Source: JACVRW01 sp963803245 (GTDB taxonomy: Bacteria > Actinomycetota > Thermoleophilia > Solirubrobacterales > Thermoleophilaceae). Taken from it: a DNA stretch of 64,000 bases. The DNA lies in assembly GCA_963803245.1 (NCBI GenBank), contig CAWDLI010000017.1, positions 1-64,000 of the forward strand. Direction: 5' to 3'. The notes below the pieces were generated by a model that was not told the origin of the DNA, made no database searches, and saw only the letters and a list, made by a program, of their open reading frames with translations. This document shows positions 34,340 through 45,784 of this stretch, in pieces. Numbering within the stretch: the stretch's first letter is position 1; every line of letters begins with the position of its first letter. The translations under genes and the position numbers were made by a program.

Positions 34340-34955
34340 GCTCGGGGCCCGGGGGGCCGTCCGCCGACGGTCCCTCGGCCACCCCGTACTCGACCTTCCG
34401 CAGCACCCGCGCCGGCGCGCCGGCCGCGATCGAGAACGGGGGCACGTCCTCCGTCACGACGCTGTTCGCGCCGATCACGCAGCGCTCGCCGATCGTGACG
34501 CCGCTGGCCACGACCACGTTTGCGCCGCACCAGACGTTGTCGCCCACCCGTGTGGGCCCCTTCGTGCTGAAGCCCTGCCAGGGCACGGGCTTGTCCGGAT
34601 CGTCGAAGCGGTGGTTGCCGTCGGTGACGAAGCAGCCGTTGGCGAACATGCAGTGCTCGCCGATCTCCACCAGCTCGACGGAGGCCACCATCACGGCCAC
34701 GTTCAGGAAGCTGCCGGCGCCGATGCGGATGCGGGCCTCGTCGGGCGCCGTGAGCCACACGTGCGGCTCGAGCAGGACTCCCTCGCCCACCTCGAGCCGG
34801 CCGTCCCGGAACGCTTCCAGGACGTTGCCGTGCAGCGGCCAGCGGGCGAAGGCCTGGCGGCGCATGAACTCACGATGGATCCGTGCCCGGTTCCACGGCA
34901 GCGAGTTGCGCTCGTACCAGAGCCACTTCTGCCACCAGAGCCGAGCCGCTCCCAC
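34329..34955 (-). CDS. Left-handed beta-helix acyltransferase (MAT/LacA-like)
   Basis: 208 residues. Hexapeptide-repeat O-acetyltransferase: GEGVLLEPHVWLTAPDEARI, then IGAGSFLNVAVMVASVELVE, GDNVWCGANVVVASGVTIGE, RCVIGANSVVTEDVPPFSIA. NGCFVTDGNHRFDDPDKPV contains the catalytic-type histidine region. Transfers acetyl to a sugar or similar hydroxyl; acceptor unknown. GTG 34955, with TAGGCT (34962-34967) 6 nt upstream, overlapping the uvrA stop. Confidence 0.85.
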   Translation of the reverse strand: MGAARLWWQKWLWYERNSLPWNRARIHREFMRRQAFARWPLHGNVLEAFRDGRLEVGEGVLLEPHVWLTAPDEARIRIGAGSFLNVAVMVASVELVEIGEHCMFANGCFVTDGNHRFDDPDKPVPWQGFSTKGPTRVGDNVWCGANVVVASGVTIGERCVIGANSVVTEDVPPFSIAAGAPARVLRKVEYGVAEGPSADGPPGPELSS

Positions 34956-34964
34956 GCCGGCAGC

Positions 34965-37832
<2,868 letters not shown>

Positions 37833-37871
37833 GATCGTCGAGTCTAGAGCGGCGTTCGGCCGCCTTCGTGG

Positions 37872-37905
37872 GAACAGGCGTTCGTATGCGCCAGAACTCG
37901 CGTTC
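37872..37905. promoter_or_regulatory. Two LexA-type SOS boxes upstream of uvrA
   Basis: GAACAGGCGTTC (37872-37883) and GAACTCGCGTTC (37894-37905) both match GAAC-N4-GTTC perfectly. Their starts are 22 bp apart, about two helical turns. They lie about 26 and 48 bp upstream of the uvrA -10. This is the Gram-positive/actinobacterial LexA core, consistent with DNA-damage induction of uvrA. Confidence 0.75.
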
Positions 37906-37926
37906 GCCCCGCAAAGAGCGACGTTT

Positions 37927-38487
37927 TCAGGGGTTGGACCGGTCCCAGACCTCGTCGAGGATCTCGCCCGGGTCGTCCAGGTCGAAGTTCTCGTCGAGGT
38001 AGCGCGACACCTCTTCGCGCGAGGAGCCGTCCAGCATCATGTTCAGGGCGATCAGGCGCGGCGCGTCGCCGCCCTTGCGGGCCGGCTGCTCCTGCGCTTC
38101 CGGAGCGACCACGGGCTCGGCGGGCGCCGGCTGCTCCGGCGGTGCCGCGGGAGGCTCGGCGATCGCGGCTCCGAGCTCGAGCTCGGCGGTCGCCGCGCGC
38201 TCCCCCACCTCGGCCGCCAGGAGCCTGACTCGCTCGAGGTCTGCGCGGGTCTCGGCGCGGATGCGCTCGGCGTCGGCGCGGGCCGCGGCCTCGAGCTCGG
38301 CGGCGCTCCGCTCCGCCGCGTCCACGATGGCGCGAACTCGCTCGCCGCTCGACGGCGCTCCGGCCCGCCTCAGCTCCTCCAGGGCGTCCGCCACCGCGCG
38401 CAGGTGCTCGGCCACGGCCTCCGGGTCGAGGCCGTCGGCGGCGCGCGGGAAGTCCTCGCGCTCAATCGTCTTGCGGGTCAGGTCCAC
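37927..38487 (-). CDS. DivIVA-like coiled-coil protein
   Basis: 186 residues. N-terminus MDLTRKTIEREDFPRAADGL followed by DPEAVAEHLRAVADALEEL resembles the DivIVA lipid-binding and first coiled-coil segment. A second coiled coil (ERSAAELEAAARADAERIRA) leads to a Pro/Ala/Glu linker and a conserved-looking C-terminal block (LIALNMMLDGSSREEVSRYL, then DENFDLDDPGEILDEVW). Probably a cytoplasmic scaffold at the membrane, possibly division- or pole-related. GTG 38487 has TACGCT (38497-38502) 9 nt upstream. It lies upstream of uvrA; the SOS boxes separate the two. Confidence 0.72.
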   Translation of the reverse strand: MDLTRKTIEREDFPRAADGLDPEAVAEHLRAVADALEELRRAGAPSSGERVRAIVDAAERSAAELEAAARADAERIRAETRADLERVRLLAAEVGERAATAELELGAAIAEPPAAPPEQPAPAEPVVAPEAQEQPARKGGDAPRLIALNMMLDGSSREEVSRYLDENFDLDDPGEILDEVWDRSNP

Positions 38488-38535
38488 TCGCGCCTCAGCG
38501 TAGCCGTCAGCCGCCGCGGGTTTGGGCGGTGGGCG

Positions 38536-40176
38536 CTACTTCTTGACGCGGAAGGCGCCGCGCATGAACGGATGGATCCGGCAGAAGTACGTGTAGGTGC
38601 CGGCCCTGAGGTTCTTCGGCGTCGTGAAGCTGTTGGAGCCGGCCGTGGTGATCGGAGGATTGGTCCCGAGCGTGCCGGACTCGAACTGAATCGGGCCGTC
38701 CGCGATCGGATAGGCGATGCCCGTGGACTTGTTGCAGGGGGCCTTGCACGAGGTGATCGAGTGGTAGATCTTCTGCGGGTTGTCCTGGTTCACGTACGTC
38801 AGGCTCTGCCCGGGCCTGATGACGGGCGGGAGGCCTCCCTGACCCGGCAGGCGGAGGTCGCCCAATCGGTAGTTGAAGCCGAGGATGTCGACGGAGCCGG
38901 GGTTGAACGCGCCGTCCTTCAGCTTGCGCGCGTCCGGAAGGTTGGTCTTCTTGCCGCCGTGGTTGCGGTTCTCGCGCAGGTGCCCGTGGGTGGGCTTGCC
39001 CGGGAGGTCGACGCGGGTGCGGTACGGGTTCCTCTTGCCCTTGGCATCGTCGGCCATGAAGGCGACCATGATGCCCATCGACTCCCACCAGGCGCCGCGC
39101 TTGGTGCCGTAGGTGGCGGTCGTGGTCAGAACGTCGCCCTCCTTGACCGCGACCTTCCAGTCAGGCCTCGTCGCTGTCATCGCCACGTCCCATGACACCG
39201 CGCCGGCGGGCTCGAAGTACTTGGCCGTCGACTTGAACAGGTGGACCTTGTCGCCCCTGCCGCGTGGCGACTTGAGACGACACTTCTTGGCGGCCTTGGC
39301 CGTCTTGGCCTGACCGCACTTGGCCGACTTCACCTTGGCGCCGTCGCGCTCGAGCCACAGGTCTGTGTGCAGGCCGCCCGGATGAAGATGGCCCGCCGTC
39401 GCGAGGAGAACCCCGTCGCGGTCCACGGTCCAGGCGTTGCGCTGGCGGGTGCCCGCGGGATAGGCGTCCGGGTCGTCGTTCGGGTAGGTGAAGATGTTCT
39501 TCTTGCCTGAGTTCTTGAGGACGTTGAAGACGGGGTAGATCTTGCCGCTCTCCACGTCCATCCAGATCGGCCGCGCCGGCTTCATCTTCTTCGCCGCCGG
39601 CGAGCTGTCGGGGATGAAGTCGATCTCGTAGACCATCTTCACCTCCTTCGCGATGGGCGTGAGGTTGTGGATCATGTGGTTGAGGAGCCAGTCGTCCGTC
39701 GCCTCGTAGCGGTACCCGTAGCCCTTGGGGAGCTGGAAGATCGTCTTCTCCTCGCCCGCCGCGAAGAACAGCTCGGGGAGGTTGTTAGTCGTGTTCTGAC
39801 GGCTGAGGTTGACCCAGACGCCGTGATGGAGGTGGAGCACGTCGACGCGCGGGACCGTGCCGTCCAGGTACGTGAGGTCCGGGCGCATGCGCGTGATGTA
39901 GCCGTCCACCTTCGGCTTGGCGGTGATCGGCTCGTAGCCGATCTCGTTCTGGCCGGGAATGACCTTGAACGGGCCGATCTCGTACTTGAGCCGCTTCTGG
40001 CCGTTCGGGAGCTTCGTCGTGGTGACGGTGCTCTGCTCGCCCGAGAGCATCCGCGTGCCGTTGAGAACGGCGGCGCCTGCGGTGGCCGCGCTCGCCGACG
40101 AGGCGAACACGAGCATCAAGCTGGCAGCGACAGTCGCTGCGATGACCTCCCTCAACGCACGAGACACGCCCGGCAT
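38536..40176 (-). CDS. Secreted copper protein: PHM-like monooxygenase-fold region plus C-terminal cupredoxin
   Basis: 546 residues with a signal peptide (VIAATVAASLMLVFASSASA). Residues 100-380 carry a His/Met pattern like copper type II monooxygenases: H115-L-H-H118, H170 in MIHNLTP, H263-L-H265 in AGHLHPGGLHTD, and Met residues at 367-374. Residues 425-546 form a cupredoxin-like domain with H472 and C532-x2-H535-x2-M538 as type 1 copper ligands. A mononuclear-copper oxygenase fused to its electron carrier is a plausible reading. ATG 40176 overlaps a TAGGAT; the GTG three codons in (40167) has that -10 at 7 nt and may be the true start. Confidence 0.68.
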   Translation of the reverse strand: MPGVSRALREVIAATVAASLMLVFASSASAATAGAAVLNGTRMLSGEQSTVTTTKLPNGQKRLKYEIGPFKVIPGQNEIGYEPITAKPKVDGYITRMRPDLTYLDGTVPRVDVLHLHHGVWVNLSRQNTTNNLPELFFAAGEEKTIFQLPKGYGYRYEATDDWLLNHMIHNLTPIAKEVKMVYEIDFIPDSSPAAKKMKPARPIWMDVESGKIYPVFNVLKNSGKKNIFTYPNDDPDAYPAGTRQRNAWTVDRDGVLLATAGHLHPGGLHTDLWLERDGAKVKSAKCGQAKTAKAAKKCRLKSPRGRGDKVHLFKSTAKYFEPAGAVSWDVAMTATRPDWKVAVKEGDVLTTTATYGTKRGAWWESMGIMVAFMADDAKGKRNPYRTRVDLPGKPTHGHLRENRNHGGKKTNLPDARKLKDGAFNPGSVDILGFNYRLGDLRLPGQGGLPPVIRPGQSLTYVNQDNPQKIYHSITSCKAPCNKSTGIAYPIADGPIQFESGTLGTNPPITTAGSNSFTTPKNLRAGTYTYFCRIHPFMRGAFRVKK

Positions 40177-40213
40177 CCTACCTACTTGCGTTCAGAGTGC
40201 AAATACACGTGGG

Positions 40214-42217
40214 CTACGCCGCGCCTGCCTCGGCCTCGGCCAGCTCGCGGCCGAGTGCCTTGATCTCGTCGCGCAGCTTGGCCGCGTACTCGAATCGCAG
40301 GTCCTCCGCGGCGGCGAGCATCTCCTCCTCGAGCTCGACCATCGTGCGCCGGATCTCGTCCGGCGTCATGGCCTCCTCGCGCGCCCGCCTGCGCTTGCGC
40401 CCGGCCGGGACCTTCGACTCGATGGCGAGGAAGTCGCCGATGTCGGAGATGCCCTTGTTGATGGTGGCGGGCGTGATGTTGTGCTCCTCGTTGTACGCGA
40501 CCTGGATCGCCCGCCGGCGGTCGGTCTCGCCCAGCGCGTTGCGCATCGCCTGGGTCTCCTTGTCGGCGTACATGATCACCTTCCCGCGGATGTTCCGCGC
40601 GGCGCGGCCGATCGTCTGGATCAGCGAGGTCTCGCCGCGCAGGAAGCCCTCCTTGTCGGCGTCCAGGATCGCCACAAGCGACACCTCCGGGAGGTCCAGC
40701 CCCTCGCGCAGGAGGTTCACGCCCACGAGCACGTCGAACTCGCCGAGCCGCAACTCGCGGATGATCTGGATCCGCTCGAGCGTGTCGATCTCCGAGTGGA
40801 GGTAGCGCACCTTGTGGCCGTACTCGAGCAGGTAGTCCGTCAGGTCCTCGGCCATCTTCTTCGTGAGCGTCGTGACCAGCGTGCGCTCCTCGGCCTCCAC
40901 GCGCATGCGGATCTCGTTCATCAGGTCGTCGATCTGGTTCTTCGTCTCGCGCACGTCCACCTGCGGGTCGACGACGCCCGTGGGGCGCACGATCTGCTCG
41001 ACGATCCGCGAGGAATGGCCGCGCTCGAAGTCCCCCGGCGTGGCGGACACGAACACGATCTGCGGCGTGTGCTGGAGGAACTCGTCGAAGGTCTGCGGGC
41101 GATTGTCCATCGCGCTCGGCAGCCGGAAGCCGTAGTCGACCAGCGTCTGCTTGCGCGAGCGGTCGCCCTCGAACATGCCGCCGATCTGAGGCACGGTCTG
41201 GTGTGACTCGTCGATGAAGCAGACGAAGTCGTCCGGGAAGAAGTCGAGCAGGCAGTAGGGCCGGTCGCCGGGCTTGCGGTTGTCGAGGATGCGCGAGTAG
41301 TTCTCGATCCCGTTGCAGAAGCCGAGCTCGCGCAGCATCTCCATGTCGAACTGGGTGCGCTGGCGGAGCCGGTGGGACTCGAGCAGCTTGCCCTGCTCCT
41401 CGAGCTCCTTCGTGCGCCCCTCGAGCTCGTCGCGGATCTCGCCGATCGCGCGCTCGACGGTCGGCCGGTCGGTGGCGTAGTGCGTGGCCGGCCAGATGCC
41501 GGCGTGGCCGAGCTCCTGGACCACCTCGCCGGTGAGCGGGTCGAAGTGCTGGATCGTCTCGATCTCGTCGCCGAAGAAGACGGCCCGGTAGGCGGACTCG
41601 GCGTAGGCGGGGAACACCTCGAGGGTCTCGCCGCGGACCCGGAACGTGCCGCGGCCGAGCGAGGAGTCGTTGCGGGTGTACATGTTGTCCACGAGCTTGC
41701 GCAGCAGCTCGTCGCGGTCGACCATCTCGCCCTTCTTGAGCAGCACGACCTGCGAGTCGTACTTCTCGGGCGAGCCGAGTCCGTAGATGCAGGACACGCT
41801 GGCCACCACGATCACGTCGCGGCGGGCGAACAGGGCCGCCGTGGCGGCGTGGCGGAGGCGGTCGATCTCCTCGTTGATCGAGGAGTCCTTCTCGATGTAG
41901 AGGTCCTGCGCCGGGACGTACGCCTCGGGCTGGTAGTAGTCGTAGTAGGAGACGAAGTACTCGACCGAGTTGTCCGGGAAGAACTCGCGGAACTCGTTGC
42001 AGAGCTGGGCGGCGAGCGTCTTGTTGTGCGCGATCACGAGCGAAGGCCGCTGGACCTCCTCGATCGTGAACGCCATCGTCGCCGTCTTGCCCGATCCGGT
42101 GACCCCGAGCAGGGTCTGAAACCGGTCGCCGTCCCCGATCCCCTGCGCGAGCCCGGCGAGGGCGGTCTTCTGATCGGCTACCGGCCGGTAGGCCGCATTG
42201 ACGCGAAAATCGGGCAC
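40214..42217 (-). CDS. uvrB: Excinuclease ABC subunit B
   Basis: 667 residues. DNA helicase-like core of excision repair. VTGSGKTATMAFTIEEVQRP (Walker A) near residues 36-55, the beta-hairpin YYDYYQPEAYVPAQDLYIEK, helicase motifs (LDFFPDDFVCFIDESHQTVP; ERTLVTTLTKKMAEDLTDYL), and a C-terminal UVR motif (LEEEMLAAAEDLRFEYAAKL). GTG 42217 (MPDFRVNAAYRP) is the family start; TAGCTT (42225-42230) lies 7 nt upstream, suggesting a leaderless message. I found no GAAC-N4-GTTC box here, unlike uvrA. Confidence 0.98.
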   Translation of the reverse strand: MPDFRVNAAYRPVADQKTALAGLAQGIGDGDRFQTLLGVTGSGKTATMAFTIEEVQRPSLVIAHNKTLAAQLCNEFREFFPDNSVEYFVSYYDYYQPEAYVPAQDLYIEKDSSINEEIDRLRHAATAALFARRDVIVVASVSCIYGLGSPEKYDSQVVLLKKGEMVDRDELLRKLVDNMYTRNDSSLGRGTFRVRGETLEVFPAYAESAYRAVFFGDEIETIQHFDPLTGEVVQELGHAGIWPATHYATDRPTVERAIGEIRDELEGRTKELEEQGKLLESHRLRQRTQFDMEMLRELGFCNGIENYSRILDNRKPGDRPYCLLDFFPDDFVCFIDESHQTVPQIGGMFEGDRSRKQTLVDYGFRLPSAMDNRPQTFDEFLQHTPQIVFVSATPGDFERGHSSRIVEQIVRPTGVVDPQVDVRETKNQIDDLMNEIRMRVEAEERTLVTTLTKKMAEDLTDYLLEYGHKVRYLHSEIDTLERIQIIRELRLGEFDVLVGVNLLREGLDLPEVSLVAILDADKEGFLRGETSLIQTIGRAARNIRGKVIMYADKETQAMRNALGETDRRRAIQVAYNEEHNITPATINKGISDIGDFLAIESKVPAGRKRRRAREEAMTPDEIRRTMVELEEEMLAAAEDLRFEYAAKLRDEIKALGRELAEAEAGAA

Positions 42218-42239
42218 ATGTCTGAAGCTAGCAGCGCGG

Positions 42240-43112
42240 TCAGGCGGCGCGGCCGCGCCGGATCGCCTCGATCTGCCGCGCGAGCGCCGCGCCATCCCGA
42301 AGGTCGCGCCAGGTGATCCTGAGGACCTGAATCCCCTGCGCTGCGAGCGCTCGGTCGCGGCTGCGGTCCTCGTGGAAGGCCCTACGCGTCTGGTGAGCGG
42401 CCGCGCCGTCCACCTCCACGACGAGACCGGCCTCCCGCCACAGGAAATCGACCTCATAGCCGCCCACGGACACGTTGGCCTGCGGGATGGCGACGGCGTG
42501 GTCACGGCACACTTGGAGGAAGCGGACCTCGGCCTCGCTGCGGGTCAGGGGCGGCCCTCCGCCGTAGGCCGCGATGACCCGGCGCAGCCGGTGGCGGCCC
42601 CGGCGGCCAGGGAGTCGTACAAGCGTGTTCTCGATCTGCCGGAGATCCAGGAGCCTGAGGACCTCGGCCTGGTGGAGCGCATCGGCCAGACGGCGCTCGG
42701 AGAGCACATCGGCAAGGTCCACGACGGTCCGTGCGGGGCTGGTGACCGGGATGGAGTCGATGAGGACACGGTCCTCGTCGACGAGCGATCGCGTGGCGTG
42801 AACGACCGCGCCCGCGTGCCGCCCGACTGAGCGAGGCGCCGTGACCTCGATGCCGCGGCTCGCTCTCACCAGTCCCCAGCGGAAGCCCGCCGACCGGTGG
42901 CTCAGGAGTGCTCTGTCCCCGCACGCGATCACCGCCGCGAGGTCGCGCGCCTGTGCCGAGAGGGCGCGATGCCCAAGCGCGTAGACCCCTCGATGGAGCC
43001 GATGGAGTCGTCCCGCGCGAAGCCAGCGTCTGATCGCGTGGCTCGTGACCCCCAGCGCGAGCAGCTGCGCCGAGGAGACGACCCCGTGCTGGCGCCGCGC
43101 CAGATCGGCCAC
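42240..43112 (-). CDS. AbiEi-antitoxin-like / DUF559 endonuclease-fold protein
   Basis: 290 residues. The N-terminus (VADLARRQHGVVSSAQLLAL, ALGVTSHAIRRWLRAGRLHR, LHRGVYALG) is the AbiEi-type winged helix. The middle (DSIPVTSPARTVVDLADVLS) is the usual linker. The C-terminus is DUF559, a Vsr/REase-like fold: PQANVSVGGYEVDFLWREAG with the acidic EVDF, LVVEVDGAAAH, DRSRDRALAAQGIQVLRITW. These are common solo genes in actinobacteria; nuclease activity is predicted, not shown. No AbiEii toxin gene adjoins it. GTG 43112 is my choice; the frame stays open upstream. Confidence 0.8.
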   Translation of the reverse strand: MADLARRQHGVVSSAQLLALGVTSHAIRRWLRAGRLHRLHRGVYALGHRALSAQARDLAAVIACGDRALLSHRSAGFRWGLVRASRGIEVTAPRSVGRHAGAVVHATRSLVDEDRVLIDSIPVTSPARTVVDLADVLSERRLADALHQAEVLRLLDLRQIENTLVRLPGRRGRHRLRRVIAAYGGGPPLTRSEAEVRFLQVCRDHAVAIPQANVSVGGYEVDFLWREAGLVVEVDGAAAHQTRRAFHEDRSRDRALAAQGIQVLRITWRDLRDGAALARQIEAIRRGRAA

Positions 43113-43196
43113 CCGGAGTCCAAGCCCCGAGTGTGGCCCGACTTGCGCGCCATATGAGTCGCTTTCTCGGGCCACACGCCCACAGTGCCGCGATTC

Positions 43197-43236
43197 GTGT
43201 GACGGCTCAACGCGCCCGTGTGACGAGCGTGTGACG
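43197..43236 (+). promoter_or_regulatory. Three GTGTGACG direct repeats upstream of ABC-F gene
   Basis: GTGTGACG at 43197-43204, 43218-43225 and 43229-43236 (steps of 21 and 11 bp, about two and one helical turns). They end 2 nt before a -10 candidate TAGCCT (43239-43244), itself 11 nt before ATG 43256. The phasing suggests cooperative binding of a regulator. Confidence 0.6.
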
Positions 43237-43255
43237 GCTAGCCTCGGATGCCGAC

Positions 43256-45142
43256 ATGGCCGTGGTGATCGCATCTGCGCTGGACAAGGACATGGCGGGT
43301 TCGCCGCTGTTCCGCGACGTCTCGTTCAAGCTCGAGCGCAGGGATCGCATGACGCTCGCCGGCCGCAACGGGGCCGGCAAGACGACGCTCCTCCGCATTC
43401 TCGCCGGGGAGACGGGCATCGACGGCGGCCAGCTGGTGCTCGCCAAGGGCACCCGCGCCGCGCTCCACGACCAGCGGCCGCCGCGCGAGCGCACGCTCAC
43501 GCTGCGCGACTACGTGCTCTCGGGATGCGGCGACCTGGTGCAGCTCGAGCACGATCTCGCGAAGCTCGAAGGCGCGATGGGCGAGCGGCCAGACGACGAG
43601 GCGCTGCTCGACCAGTACTCGCGCGCCCAGGCGCGGCTGGAGCACGCCGGCGGCTGGGACTGGCGGGCGCGCGCCCTCGGGCCGCTCCACGGCCTGGGCT
43701 TCGCGGACGAGGCCCTCGACCGCCGGCTCGACGGCTTCTCGGGCGGGGAGCTCACCCGCGCGTCGCTCGCGCGGGCGCTCGCGGGCGATCCGGACCTGCT
43801 GCTCCTCGACGAGCCCACGAACCACCTGGACATCACCTCGCTGGAGTGGCTCGAGGGCTATCTCGAGAGCCTGGACGCGGCCGTCGTGCTCGTGGCCCAC
43901 GACCGCTGGTTCCTCGAGGCCGTGGGCACCTCGGTCCTGGAGCTGGAGGCGGGCCGCTCGCGCTTCTTCCCCGGCTCGTGGCACGCGTGGCGGCGGGAGG
44001 CGGCCGCGCGCGAGCTGCAGCTAGGCCGGGCGATCGACAAGCAGCAGGCCGAGATCGAGCGCATGGAGCGCTTCATCGAGCGCTTCCGCGCGAAGGCGAC
44101 CAAGGCCCGCCAGGTGCAATCGCGCGTGAAGACGATCGAGCGCATGGAGACCGTGACCCGCGATCCGCGCGACACACGCGCCCTGGGCTTCGCCTTCGGA
44201 AGCGGCGAGCGGAGCGGGCGGGTGGCGCTCGACGTGGAGGGAGCCCGCCTCGAGGCCGGAGAGCGCACGCTGCTCGAGGACGGCGACCTGTGGCTGGAGC
44301 GCGGGGAGCACGTCTCCCTCGTGGGCCCCAACGGCGCCGGCAAGACCACGCTGATCGAGGCCATCGCCGGCAACCGCGAGCTCGACGCCGGCCGCGTGCG
44401 CCGCGGCCACAACGTGAACCTGGGCTACCTCACCCAGCACTCCTCGGAGCTTGGCTCCAGCGGGACGGCGCTCGAGGCGGCACAGCGCGCCACGGGCCTC
44501 TCCCCCGGCAAGGCGCGCGCGCTGCTCGGCCGCTTCCTGTTCTCCGGCCGGGAGGCCGAGAAGCCCCTCGATGGGCTGTCCGGGGGCGAGCGCCGCCGGC
44601 TCTCGCTCGCGATCCTCGTGGCCTCCGACGCCAACGTGCTGATCCTCGACGAGCCCACGAACCACCTGGACCTCGACGCGCGCGAGGCGCTCGAGGACGC
44701 GCTCATGGGCTTCGAGGGCGCGTTGCTGCTGGTGTCCCACGACCGGGCGCTGCTGGACGCGGTCGGCACGCGAACGGTGGCCCTCGAGGACGGCAACCTG
44801 CGCAGCTACGACGGCGGCTGGCAGGAGTACCTGCGCGCCCGCGAGGAGCGCAGCACCGCGCCCACCAAGCGCCGGGCGCCCACGCCAAAGCGGGAGCGCG
44901 CGAAGCAGTCGGGTCCCTCCAAGAACGCGCGCCGGCAGCTCGTCGAGCTGGAGCGCGAGGTGGAGCGATCCGAGGCCTCGCTCCGCAAGCTCGAGGACGA
45001 GCTGGCCGACCCCTCGCGCTGGGGCTCGCCGGACGTCACCGGCGAGTCGGCGGAGCGGCACGCAGCGGCCAAGCGCGCCGTGGAGGAGGCCTACGCCCGC
45101 TGGGAGGAGGCGACCGCCAGGAACGGCGGCTCAGAGGCCTAG
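43256..45142 (+). CDS. ABC-F family ATPase (Uup/EttA-type)
   Basis: 628 residues, soluble, two ATPase domains and no membrane segment. Walker A GRNGAGKTTLLRILAGE near residue 38 and GPNGAGKTTLIEAIAGN near 360; signatures FSGGELTRASLARAL and LSGGERRRLSLAILV; Walker B LLLLDEPTNHLD and VLILDEPTNHLD. The linker between domains is helical (AIDKQQAEIERMERFIERFR). A C-terminal coiled coil of about 80 residues follows a basic linker. These proteins act on ribosomes, either as translation factors or in antibiotic resistance. The stop overlaps the convergent transglycosylase gene by 12 nt. Confidence 0.93.
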   Translation: MAVVIASALDKDMAGSPLFRDVSFKLERRDRMTLAGRNGAGKTTLLRILAGETGIDGGQLVLAKGTRAALHDQRPPRERTLTLRDYVLSGCGDLVQLEHDLAKLEGAMGERPDDEALLDQYSRAQARLEHAGGWDWRARALGPLHGLGFADEALDRRLDGFSGGELTRASLARALAGDPDLLLLDEPTNHLDITSLEWLEGYLESLDAAVVLVAHDRWFLEAVGTSVLELEAGRSRFFPGSWHAWRREAAARELQLGRAIDKQQAEIERMERFIERFRAKATKARQVQSRVKTIERMETVTRDPRDTRALGFAFGSGERSGRVALDVEGARLEAGERTLLEDGDLWLERGEHVSLVGPNGAGKTTLIEAIAGNRELDAGRVRRGHNVNLGYLTQHSSELGSSGTALEAAQRATGLSPGKARALLGRFLFSGREAEKPLDGLSGGERRRLSLAILVASDANVLILDEPTNHLDLDAREALEDALMGFEGALLLVSHDRALLDAVGTRTVALEDGNLRSYDGGWQEYLRAREERSTAPTKRRAPTPKRERAKQSGPSKNARRQLVELEREVERSEASLRKLEDELADPSRWGSPDVTGESAERHAAAKRAVEEAYARWEEATARNGGSEA

Positions 45143-45784
45143 CTCGCTCCCGTAGTGGTCGCGGTACTGGCCCCGGCGCTCCAGAACCTTCTCCACGTAG
45201 GCGCGCGTCTCGGGGAAGCGGATGTCCTGCTCCACGTCGAACGCGTCCGGGCCGCCCGCCGACTGAACCCACCGGTCCACGTTGCCGTGGCCGGCGTTGT
45301 AGGCCGCGACCGCCAGCGCCTCGTTCTGGTCGTAGCGGTCCATCAGATAGCGGAGGTAGTAGGCGCCGTAGGCGATGTTGATCTGCGGGGTGGCGAGGTC
45401 GGCCTGCACGAAGCGCGTGCCGCCCGTCCGCCGCGCGATGAAGTCGGCGGTGGCCGGGGTGATCTGCATCAGGCCGCGGGCGCCCGCGTGCGAGGTCTGG
45501 TCGCGGAACTTGGACTCCTCGTAGATCATCGCCGCCAGCAGCGCCGGGTCGAGGTCCTTGTCGGCCGCCTGCTGGCGAATGATGTCGTCGTGGCGCAGCG
45601 GGAGCGTGATCTCCCTGAGGGTGTCGCTGAGGGGCCCGCCGCCGGTCACGAGAATCGCGATCCCGCCTGCCGCGATCAGCGCCGCGACGCCGGCCGCAAG
45701 CCCGAGCCGGCGGCGCGACGCCGCGCGCGAACCACGCCGGCCGGGCCGGGCTCGGGTGCGCGTGCGTGCTGCTGCTTGGCTCAC
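45131..45784 (-). CDS. Lytic transglycosylase (SLT family)
   Basis: 217 residues. N-terminal Arg-rich stretch then one membrane segment (LGLAAGVAALIAAGGIAILV). The catalytic domain has the family blocks LLAAMIYEESKFRDQTSHAG (catalytic Glu), ARGLMQITPATADFIARRTG, PQINIAYGAYYLRYLMDRYD and ALAVAAYNAGHGNVDRWV. It cleaves peptidoglycan strands outside the membrane. Start overlaps the coaE stop by 4 nt, so it is coupled to coaE. Confidence 0.92.
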   Translation of the reverse strand: MSQAAARTRTRARPGRRGSRAASRRRLGLAAGVAALIAAGGIAILVTGGGPLSDTLREITLPLRHDDIIRQQAADKDLDPALLAAMIYEESKFRDQTSHAGARGLMQITPATADFIARRTGGTRFVQADLATPQINIAYGAYYLRYLMDRYDQNEALAVAAYNAGHGNVDRWVQSAGGPDAFDVEQDIRFPETRAYVEKVLERRGQYRDHYGSELGL

